Assembly: GCA_019057975.1 (NCBI GenBank)
Contig: JAHLWJ010000037.1
Span: 1-21,919 of the forward strand
Length of the DNA stretch: 21,919 bases
Direction of reading: 5' to 3'
Source of the DNA: Promethearchaeota archaeon
Lineage (GTDB): Archaea > Asgardarchaeota > Lokiarchaeia > Sigynarchaeales > SOKP01
Shown: positions 15,191-21,919 of the stretch, in pieces
Position numbering within the stretch: the first letter of the stretch is position 1
Layout of the letters: every line of letters starts with the position of its first letter
Made by a program: the position numbers and the translations under genes
Notes under the pieces: generated by a model
What the model was told of the DNA's origin: nothing
The model's database searches: none
What the model saw: the letters and a program-made list of their open reading frames with translations, nothing else

Positions 15191-17623
15191 ATGAAATTAA
15201 TTAATACCAGTTTTAATGAATTAATAAAAGATAAAAAGCTTACGTTTTTAGTAGGAGCCGGGTGTTCAGTCAATCCACCCTCTTCCCTTCCAACAGGTAA
15301 TGAAATGATGAATGATATTATAGACTTTTCTTGTAGCGAAAATTTTAAAGAAGATATCAAAAAATTAATCTTTAGAAAAATATTAAGGTTTGAGCAGCTG
15401 GTGGAGATCTTTGTAGAGTTAATTGACAAAAACTTGCATTGCATTGATTTTTTTTCTGAGTGTAAATACCCAAATTCAATCCATTTATTTTTAGCCCATA
15501 TGATTAAAAAAGGTCATTTTGTTATTACGACTAATTTTGATTCTCTTATTGAACAAGCACTGATCGAGATTGGAATTCCAAAAGATCTAATCCTTCCAGT
15601 CATTACAAAGAATGAGATCTTAAAATATAACAATCCTAATGATATCTTCAACGGAGGTAAGTTTTCTGTATATAAAATTCACGGTTCTCCGACAAACATT
15701 ATTAATAACACTTCAAAGTCAGAATTAAGAGAATCCCTTATCGTAACCATCAGATCATTTGTACAAGATAAAAAAGGGTTAAACATCTTTGAATTAGAAC
15801 CATATAAACAAGAAGCCGTTGAAAATTTGCTAAAGAGTCGAACTTTGGTTGTCATGGGTTATTCTGGGAGTGATGATTTTGATATCATTCCTACCTTAGA
15901 GTCTGTTAAAGGAATTAATGAGATTATTTGGATAACTCATGATGACACCCAAGATCTTAAAATTTGGGAACTAGAGGGATTGAATAATGATGATTCCAAG
16001 CCTCAAGAAGTAGATAAGATTTTAAGCAGATTGAAGAATCAAAGTAAAGATATTAAGATCATCAAAGTTATTGGGATGGTTAAAAATCTTATTTCAGAAG
16101 TAGAGCATTTCAAAGCGAATAATGTCTCAGAATTGTTTGAATTAAAACCTATTCAATGGTTACAGACTAAACTCAATACTCCTCCCGAAATTGTAAAAAT
16201 TCAGATGTGTTATTTAACTTTAATCAAATTCAGTTTCTTTAGAAAAGCATTAGAATGCGTTGATAAGATTTTAGATATTGCTATCAAAGAAAACGACTTA
16301 CATTGGCAAAGCGTGGCATATAATAATAGAGGGTGTATTATGGAGATACAAGGAAATTTTAAAGAAGCTTTGACAAATTTTAATAAAGCTTATGATGTTA
16401 TCAAAAAAGCTCCTCCATTATCAAGACATTTAGTAAAAGTGCAATTTAATAGAGGAAAAGCTTTCCATAGTCTAGGACTGATAAATAAAGCTAAAGAAAT
16501 TGAGGAAGAAGCTTTAAAAGTTGCAAAAGAGTTAAATAACAAAGTTTTGATAGCAATTATTTCTAATGGATTAGGTCTGATAAATAGAGAACTTGGTATT
16601 AATGACCTTGCTGAAACATATTTCAGATCCGCTTTATCATTATTTGAGAAAAATAACGATCCAATTGGAAAATCTGTGGTACTTCTAAATTTAGCACTTA
16701 ATTATAGGAATAGAGGAGATTATGAGCAGGAACAAAATTACTTACAAATTGCAACCCAAATTTCAGAAAAATTGAATAGCAGGATTTATCTAAGTGCTTG
16801 CTATACTGAATGGGGACATTCATATTCAAATATTAATGATTGGGAAAAAGCTCAAATTTTTTATAATAAAACTCTTGATCTTGCTGTAGATATGGACGAT
16901 AAAAAACGACTTGCAGATGTCTTGAGATCATTGGGAAACCTACTTTCACGACAAGGAAGATTAAATGACGCTTTAGAAAAATATAATGAATCCTATCAAA
17001 TCAATATTGGGATTGGATCCAGACAAGGAGAGGCAGTGAATCTAGAGGATATGGGATATATCTTTGAACGAAATGGAGATCTATCTAAAGCAATTAAATG
17101 TTATAAGAAGGCTCTTGAAATAAATCAAGAAATTGGAAATTATAAGAAGATCTTGAATAATCACAATAGCCTTGGATTAGCATATCATAAAAAGGAAAAA
17201 TTTGGAGAAGTATTAAAAAATTATGGTATATGTCGGGCTATGATAAAAAATGTTGAAGATCCACTTGTTTTATGTAATTTCTATCTCAATTATTCAAGTC
17301 ACTTGATTGATTTATCTAAAGATGATGAAGCTTCAGAATATTTAAAATTAGCGAAAGAAATTTGTGATAAATTCTCAATAAAATCGAATTTACCACATTT
17401 AAATGCTATATATGGTAAATTACGTGAAAAAAATGGAAATGATGAAAAAGCTATCTTCTACTATAAAAATGCATTGGAAAAAGCAGAAGAACTAAATTAT
17501 AAAAGAGATGAAGCATGTTATCTGAACAAGTTAGGACTTTTATATAAAAAAATAGGGAATTTTGATAAAGCATTAGATCATCATGAAAAAGCACTTTTTG
17601 AATATCTTCAAATCTTGTTATAA
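15191..17623 (+). CDS. SIR2-domain protein with C-terminal TPR array, 810 aa
   Basis: The N-terminus has the NAD-binding pattern of SIR2 proteins: LTFLVGAGCS (residues 17-26), VITTNFDSLIE (111-121) with the catalytic-type asparagine, YKIHGSP (161-167) with the histidine, and VMGYSGSDDFD (221-231). Defence proteins of this type break down NAD+ when triggered, stopping the infected cell. From about residue 310 to the end there are roughly a dozen TPR-like repeats of about 40 residues (for example SVVLLNLALNYRNRGDYEQ, AVNLEDMGYIFERNGDL and ACYLNKLGLLYKKIGNFD), the longer-spaced kind found in signalling sensors. The array probably detects a trigger or forms a higher-order complex. The family role is known; its trigger here is not. 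It is the last gene of the AT-rich block. Confidence 0.85.
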   Translation: MKLINTSFNELIKDKKLTFLVGAGCSVNPPSSLPTGNEMMNDIIDFSCSENFKEDIKKLIFRKILRFEQLVEIFVELIDKNLHCIDFFSECKYPNSIHLFLAHMIKKGHFVITTNFDSLIEQALIEIGIPKDLILPVITKNEILKYNNPNDIFNGGKFSVYKIHGSPTNIINNTSKSELRESLIVTIRSFVQDKKGLNIFELEPYKQEAVENLLKSRTLVVMGYSGSDDFDIIPTLESVKGINEIIWITHDDTQDLKIWELEGLNNDDSKPQEVDKILSRLKNQSKDIKIIKVIGMVKNLISEVEHFKANNVSELFELKPIQWLQTKLNTPPEIVKIQMCYLTLIKFSFFRKALECVDKILDIAIKENDLHWQSVAYNNRGCIMEIQGNFKEALTNFNKAYDVIKKAPPLSRHLVKVQFNRGKAFHSLGLINKAKEIEEEALKVAKELNNKVLIAIISNGLGLINRELGINDLAETYFRSALSLFEKNNDPIGKSVVLLNLALNYRNRGDYEQEQNYLQIATQISEKLNSRIYLSACYTEWGHSYSNINDWEKAQIFYNKTLDLAVDMDDKKRLADVLRSLGNLLSRQGRLNDALEKYNESYQINIGIGSRQGEAVNLEDMGYIFERNGDLSKAIKCYKKALEINQEIGNYKKILNNHNSLGLAYHKKEKFGEVLKNYGICRAMIKNVEDPLVLCNFYLNYSSHLIDLSKDDEASEYLKLAKEICDKFSIKSNLPHLNAIYGKLREKNGNDEKAIFYYKNALEKAEELNYKRDEACYLNKLGLLYKKIGNFDKALDHHEKALFEYLQILL

Positions 17624-17756
17624 ATACCCTTAAATCATGAGTATTAATCAAATCAACTGCATTATGAATATTTTGCTGTAAGTCATTTATATGGTTATAT
17701 TTACTATAAGGTAGACGAAATTCAAACCAAAAATATATTAAATCTCTTATTTTTAA

Positions 17757-18278
17757 ATTTATTCCTGTTTGAACTTTTTAGACCAACTAAGCGTATACGC
17801 CCCAAATTATCCCACAACTCAGAAATTTTTAGAAAATTTAAGTTTGAACTTATCACATTTAGAATCTAAAACGGTCTTTGTAGGAGATCAAACAGAGGAA
17901 GAAAGACCTTTGGTATTATCAACAATCCATCGGGCTAAAGGATTAGAATGGCGAATAGTATTTATTCCGATGTTGTGCGAAGATTCCTTCCCTACCAGTA
18001 GAGTAGTTGGCGATACCGAAGCATACGAAGAAGAACGAAGGGTTTTTTACGTCGCAACAACTAGAACTAAGGATCAATTGTATCTTATATCGCCGGCGAT
18101 TATAAATTCCTATAAGGGCCCTCAGACAGTTCGTATATCTCAATTTGTTAATGAATTAAACTCTAAAGTCTATCAAAGATCATCTGTCCTATTTAAGCCA
18201 ATGTCATCAAAAAAAAAGATTTCTAAAGAAAACAAAGCGTCATTTTTTACAACGGCAGATAAACTTGGAAAGAAATAG
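17757..18278 (+). pseudogene. C-terminal remnant of a UvrD/PcrA-like helicase
   Basis: The frame opens after a stop at 17754-17756 and contains helicase motif V (LVLSTIHRAKGLEW) and motif VI (EEERRVFYVATTRTKDQLYL), followed by a poorly conserved lysine-rich tail. Motifs Ia to IV and the Walker A and B sites are absent, so the product cannot be an active helicase. Only a TTG at 17769 could start translation. Codon use is richer in CG than the genes to its left, so the piece belongs to the resident chromosome. The upstream ~400 or more codons have been lost or moved, and this marks the right border of the island. It meets the next gene tail to tail, 29 bases away. Confidence 0.8.
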
Positions 18279-18307
18279 CTGAAATTTAAAATTAATATCG
18301 TTTGATC

Positions 18308-19984
18308 TCATTGGTTCTTTGACAAATCATCCAAAAATTTATTAAGGTTATTTAAAACTTTTATTTCTTCGAAATTTATCGGTATACTAGCTCCATTCAA
18401 AATCGGAATTAAAATTGTTTTATAAAAATGTATGAATTCACCATCTTTTGATTTTATGCTAATTATGCCTTCTAAATTATTGGAAAATGGCGTTAATATA
18501 AGCTCCTTCTCGTCCCTCATTGCTACAAAAAAACTATATGGACGCCCAAGCCGCCTTACTTGAATATTCCCTAATTTATTCATAATTGAAAAGATTCTAT
18601 CGTAAATATCCTCTTCCCAAAATGAATAGAAAACAATTTTCTTATCTTCGTTTTTAAAAGCCCACTCTGAAACAAACGAGAGTACTTCTTGAAAGGGTAT
18701 TGGTATGTAAATATAAGCTACATCTTTGGTATTAGAAATAAGATTTGTAATAAGATTAATTAATGTTTCACCTCCATAAAAAACTTCAAGTTCTGAAACT
18801 AATTTTGGATAAACGTCGTCAATGAAAATTCTAAAATCTTTTTTATCTATATTTGCATCGATATATGCTTTTATAAACTTCTTTTCGAAAAATTTAATAA
18901 TAGCTTCCCTGTAAAAGACTAATCCTTTGTCGTCTATAACTTTTCCATTTGTGTTACGTTTTAGATTATGTAAGTCAGAACGTTCTAAGTATTCAATGTA
19001 TTCGTTATTATCGTCACATAATCGCTGGACTAATCTTTGAAAATGTTCATTACTTTCTTGACTCTCACTTTTTTCTTTAGGGGATTCTTCTTGAATACCT
19101 AATTTTTGTTCTATAATTGTCTCTAATTTGAATATCTCCTTCGAGTTTTTTTTATTATCGGAATAATCGTAATCTAAATGTTGATTACAATATTCTAACG
19201 CTTTTTCATACTCTCCTGCGTTGAAATGAATTTGTGCTAAATGTTTTACTGCTCTAAAATACCAAAGAAATGATCCAGGGTCGTAATCGTCTAAAGTTTT
19301 TTTAAAACATTTTGTTGCCTTTTCAATATCACCTTTTCCATAGTAAGCCATACCAAGACAAATCCATCCGTCTGGGTTCATCCCTACTGACTCTATTGAT
19401 TTTTTACAAGCTTCTATAGCATTATCGTATTGTTTTGCTTTAACAAATAGTTCTCCAAGACGATTCCATTTTTTATACTCATTTGGGCTAATTTTCAATA
19501 TTTTTCTTAGAGTATTTATTGTAGCTACAATATCTCTTTCTTTTTCATTCTTTCGGAGTAGAGTTTCAAGAGTTCTTTTTTCTTTATTTGAATATCTTGG
19601 TCCTATTTGGTAAATTCGATGTTCGTTAATATTGTCTTTTGGTTTAGTAAAAAAAGAAACATAATCAACCTTCAATGTTGTATTTTCTGATTCTTCATAA
19701 CTAATCGTATCGTAATATTTTATACCTTCAAATTCGGCCGGATCTTTGTATACTGTTTTAGCTCCTTTAATAGAATAATGAAGAGTTAAATCTTTTCGAG
19801 TTCCTTCCATAACATTCCTAAATTCAACAGGAAATTGATCTAATTCATATTTGCTATAGGTTGAGAGTGCTTTTGGATTACTACTTATGATTTGTGCTAT
19901 CTTTTCAACACTTAGGTCGGGTATATCTTTTTGTGATGTAATATTATATACTTCTTTATGAATTAGAGTTTTGCTAACCATCAT
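18308..19984 (-). CDS. Unknown-domain/TPR/TrmB-like sensor protein, 558 aa
   Basis: Three parts can be seen. Residues 5-131 are an unrecognised domain also found twice in the upstream neighbour, with FPVEFRNV, GTRKDLTLHY, VDYVSFFTK and EHRIYQIGPRYS. Residues 150-295 are four or so TPRs (KKWNRLGELFVKAKQYDNAI, GWICLGMAYYGKGDIEKA, AQIHFNAGEYEKALEY). Residues 400-530 resemble the PLD-like ligand-sensing fold of TrmB/FilR1 regulators (GGETLINLITNLI, DKKIVFYSFWEE, ELILTPFSNNLEGIIS). No DNA-binding helix-turn-helix is evident. ATG at 19984 and 19981 are adjacent, and a TATA-like ATTTATTTTA (20001-20010, minus) lies 22-25 bases upstream. The neighbouring gene ends 37 bases upstream on the same strand. 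A signalling role is inferred; no function is known. Confidence 0.65.
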   Translation of the reverse strand: MMVSKTLIHKEVYNITSQKDIPDLSVEKIAQIISSNPKALSTYSKYELDQFPVEFRNVMEGTRKDLTLHYSIKGAKTVYKDPAEFEGIKYYDTISYEESENTTLKVDYVSFFTKPKDNINEHRIYQIGPRYSNKEKRTLETLLRKNEKERDIVATINTLRKILKISPNEYKKWNRLGELFVKAKQYDNAIEACKKSIESVGMNPDGWICLGMAYYGKGDIEKATKCFKKTLDDYDPGSFLWYFRAVKHLAQIHFNAGEYEKALEYCNQHLDYDYSDNKKNSKEIFKLETIIEQKLGIQEESPKEKSESQESNEHFQRLVQRLCDDNNEYIEYLERSDLHNLKRNTNGKVIDDKGLVFYREAIIKFFEKKFIKAYIDANIDKKDFRIFIDDVYPKLVSELEVFYGGETLINLITNLISNTKDVAYIYIPIPFQEVLSFVSEWAFKNEDKKIVFYSFWEEDIYDRIFSIMNKLGNIQVRRLGRPYSFFVAMRDEKELILTPFSNNLEGIISIKSKDGEFIHFYKTILIPILNGASIPINFEEIKVLNNLNKFLDDLSKNQ

Positions 19985-20000
19985 GTTTCACTTTTTATAA

Positions 20001-20010
20001 TTTATTTTAT
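20001..20010 (-). promoter_or_regulatory. TATA-like box for the 558-residue protein
   Basis: TAAAATAAAT on the minus strand is centred 22-25 bases before the adjacent ATGs at 19984 and 19981, so a leaderless message of its own is possible although the gene follows closely behind another. Confidence 0.4.
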
Positions 20011-20021
20011 GCAATCATCTT

Positions 20022-21479
20022 TTAATGTTTTGATTTATTGATTTTTTCGTTAATGTCAATTAAATGTTGTTTGACCTCCACATCTGAAGAATCCAAATCC
20101 AAAGCTTTTTGATAGGCTTCTTTAGCTTTTTCGTATTCATTATTATACTCGTAAGCTAATCCTAAATTATCCCATGTAATCGAATCTTCAGAATCTATTT
20201 CGAGAGCCTTTTGATATAACGATATGGCTTCTTTGTAGTTAGACTTGCACACAAGAGCCAATCCTAAATTATTCATAGTATCAGTATCTTCAGGTTCGAG
20301 TTCTAAAACCTTAGTATAATATTCTATTGCTTTATCGTAGTTCTCAATATCATAATTCAATTCACCTAAACCAAATAAATCGTCAATAGAAAACGCCTCT
20401 GAACCATATCTCCTTCCAATTTGATAAATTCGGAATTCTACTCTTCCATCTTTTTCTTTTGTAAAGAAAGAAACTATATCCACTTTAGTAATTCTATCCA
20501 GATACTTAAAATCTTTAAACTCACCGTTTTCAATGATTGGTACTTTATCCGCATAATGATAAATGATATCTTTTCTAGTTTTTTCATCAACATTTCTAAA
20601 ATTAACATTATGTGTAGCTTCTTCGTAATCCAGATGTCGGGGAATAAATTCTAACATAAATAGAATACTTCCGATTTCTTCGATATCAAAATCATGAATT
20701 GTTGTTCCTTTAGTATATTCTCGTTTATGCAATAATGATTTGGTTTTAGATACTTCTGCTTTTGACTCTTTTAAGAATTCAAACTTTTTTAAATCAACTT
20801 TAAAAGGATTAACATCAATATTTAATTCTTTATTAAAGAATCTTCTTGTTTTTATTTGCTTGCTTACAGCATCTTCAATTTTTCTTTGAATCTTCCAGTA
20901 TTTTTTTTCCGGACCCAATTTATGATAAATTTCTCGTAAGATATTTAGATAAAACTCCTGTTTTTTTGGATGAAATGACTTAAATTCACCACTTTTAGTA
21001 ATTCCTTCAAGTAGAGCTCTTTTTTCTTCAAGAGATTTATCACGAATATCATCTCTAAATCCCCTTATATCTTCAACACTTTTAGAATACCTTCCCCCAA
21101 TCTGATAAATTTTATGCTCAGATATAGAATTCTTGATTTTAGTAAAAAAAGATATTATATCCACTCTCTCAACATCATCATTGATAAAATACCCTTTTAT
21201 TTTGTCAGAATCGAGATCACGTTCTATAATTGTTGTTTTATATAAGAATGTAATATCAAGCCTAGTTGAATTTATAATACTCTTGAAATTAACTGGAAAT
21301 TTCTTAATTTCAAGTGGAATCTCTTCAAATAATGTGTAATTCCCATAATCCCGTTGACTACTGATTCCTTTTTCTATGGTGTAAAGAATATGGCCAATAT
21401 CTTCTGGTTTAAACTTAGGAATAGTGTTTTCTTCTACCTTCTTATATTCATATTTATATAATAGGGTTTTATTTACCAT
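20022..21479 (-). CDS. Protein with two copies of an unknown domain plus TPRs, 485 aa
   Basis: Residues 4-132 and 246-359 are two copies of the domain also present at the start of the 558-residue protein. Shared landmarks are KTLLYKYEY or KSLLHKREY, PEDIGHIL or EEIGSIL, NSTRLDITFLY or EKTRKDIIYHY, VDIISFFTK or VDIVSFFTK, and KIYQIGGRYS or RIYQIGRRYG. A charged helical linker lies between them (about 145-240). Residues 367-480 form three regular 34-residue TPRs (YDKAIEYYTKVLELEPED, YKEAISLYQKALEIDSED, YEKAKEAYQKALDLDSSD). No catalytic motif is seen. A TATA-like stretch (21497-21508, minus) is 23 bases before the ATG, so the message is probably leaderless, though the gene is only 63 bases behind rad50. 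Confidence 0.7.
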   Translation of the reverse strand: MVNKTLLYKYEYKKVEENTIPKFKPEDIGHILYTIEKGISSQRDYGNYTLFEEIPLEIKKFPVNFKSIINSTRLDITFLYKTTIIERDLDSDKIKGYFINDDVERVDIISFFTKIKNSISEHKIYQIGGRYSKSVEDIRGFRDDIRDKSLEEKRALLEGITKSGEFKSFHPKKQEFYLNILREIYHKLGPEKKYWKIQRKIEDAVSKQIKTRRFFNKELNIDVNPFKVDLKKFEFLKESKAEVSKTKSLLHKREYTKGTTIHDFDIEEIGSILFMLEFIPRHLDYEEATHNVNFRNVDEKTRKDIIYHYADKVPIIENGEFKDFKYLDRITKVDIVSFFTKEKDGRVEFRIYQIGRRYGSEAFSIDDLFGLGELNYDIENYDKAIEYYTKVLELEPEDTDTMNNLGLALVCKSNYKEAISLYQKALEIDSEDSITWDNLGLAYEYNNEYEKAKEAYQKALDLDSSDVEVKQHLIDINEKINKSKH

Positions 21480-21496
21480 ATCTATTCTTCATCTCA

Positions 21497-21508
21497 TTTT
21501 AAAATAAA
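21497..21508 (-). promoter_or_regulatory. TATA-like box for the 485-residue protein
   Basis: TTTATTTTAAAA on the minus strand is centred about 23 bases before the ATG at 21479, matching leaderless archaeal starts elsewhere in the window. Confidence 0.45.
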
Positions 21509-21542
21509 TATTAATAATCTTAATTTATTAACCAGCAAAAAA

Positions 21543-21919
21543 CTACATTGACTCTCTCTCGACTTTTGTAAGGTGATTGCTCTTTTTAAACGTGTATATA
21601 TCGGTTACAAACGAATCTAGAGCCCTTTCGTGAGAAATAATAATCATCTGAGAAGTATTAAGCGAGTTAAAAATCTCTTGCATACGATTAACTTGTTGCT
21701 GACTAAAACCATCGGTAGGCTCGTCTAAAATTAATAAATCCTTAGTTTTGACGTCTTGATATCTTTCGTTAATGATTTTAGTTAATCCTAACCTGTAAGC
21801 TAACGATATTGCGCTCTTCTCTCCTCCTGATAGGTCGCGAAAAGGAGAATCGTAACCGTTAACGTTAATTATTGGCTGAAAATCATCGGGGCGAATCTCA
21901 ACTTCTATATTTCCACTCT
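21543..21919 (-). CDS. rad50: Rad50-type ATPase, C-terminal end (5' cut by window edge)
   Basis: The last 125 residues show the ABC signature motif (DLSGGEKSAISLAYRLGL), Walker B with the catalytic glutamate (LLILDEPTDGFS) and the H-loop histidine (MIIISHERALDSF), in the order found in the C-terminal lobe of Rad50. Rad50 works with Mre11 in double-strand break repair, and in archaea often with HerA and NurA. Codons such as CGC, GTC and ACG are common, as in the left-hand host genes. SbcC or SMC proteins are less likely given the DGFS and SHER wording. The rest of the gene lies outside the window. Confidence 0.85.
   Translation of the reverse strand, partial: SGNIEVEIRPDDFQPIINVNGYDSPFRDLSGGEKSAISLAYRLGLTKIINERYQDVKTKDLLILDEPTDGFSQQQVNRMQEIFNSLNTSQMIIISHERALDSFVTDIYTFKKSNHLTKVERESM

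Larger units (their letters stand above)
5220..17756. mobile_element. Accessory block, probable defence island
   Basis: From just after 5219 to just before the UvrD remnant, the DNA becomes visibly poorer in G and C. CG-containing codons become rare, and the genes are large effector- and sensor-type genes (CHAT, HEPN-like, PD-(D/E)XK, TPR, SIR2). A decayed gene marks the left side and a 5'-truncated helicase the right side. No integrase, transposase or tRNA target was found, so the means of acquisition is unknown. The borders are approximate. Confidence 0.5.

Overview
The window is AT-rich DNA that reads as archaeal. Several genes have a TATA-like box centred about 25 bases before an ATG with no leader (for example 3720 on the minus strand and 3886 on the plus strand). 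One gene encodes a protein with two TFIIB-like cyclin folds. The right edge carries the C-terminal end of an archaeal Rad50-type ATPase. An Asgard-type (for example lokiarchaeal) source fits the style, but that is inference. No rRNA, tRNA or CRISPR array was seen.

Left part (1-5220): the tail of an unknown gene; a winged-helix/HNH gene broken by one in-frame stop codon (389-1630); unknown small genes (1725-2222, 2370-2772, the last with a likely one-base deletion); a TFB-like protein (2956-3720); and three short plus-strand genes: a zinc-ribbon protein, a two-helix membrane protein and an unknown 175-residue protein. Several of these use CG-containing codons freely, as do the UvrD and Rad50 pieces on the right, and this looks like host background.

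Middle part (about 5220-17756): a strikingly AT-rich accessory block that looks like a defence island. Its left border holds a decayed gene (5313-5683). Its right border holds only the last ~170 codons of a UvrD-like helicase. Inside, a minus-strand module (unknown 242-residue protein, HEPN-like protein with an RNHGAH motif, CHAT caspase-like protease) sits between two exact 37-base direct repeats exactly 4,400 bases apart. Divergent from it, and past a 619-base regulatory gap, are a zinc-ribbon/PD-(D/E)XK nuclease, a 721-residue TPR protein and an 810-residue SIR2-TPR protein. By motif, the block gathers four predicted effector chemistries: protease, RNase, DNase and NAD hydrolase.

Right part (18308-21919): downstream of rad50 on the minus strand are two TPR proteins that share a ~115-130-residue domain I do not recognise, present three times (once in the 558-residue protein, twice in the 485-residue one) with conserved SFFTK and IYQIG-x-RY motifs. 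The 558-residue protein ends in a region resembling the TrmB/FilR1 sensor fold. This domain and the repeat-flanked CHAT/HEPN module are the most likely undescribed elements here.
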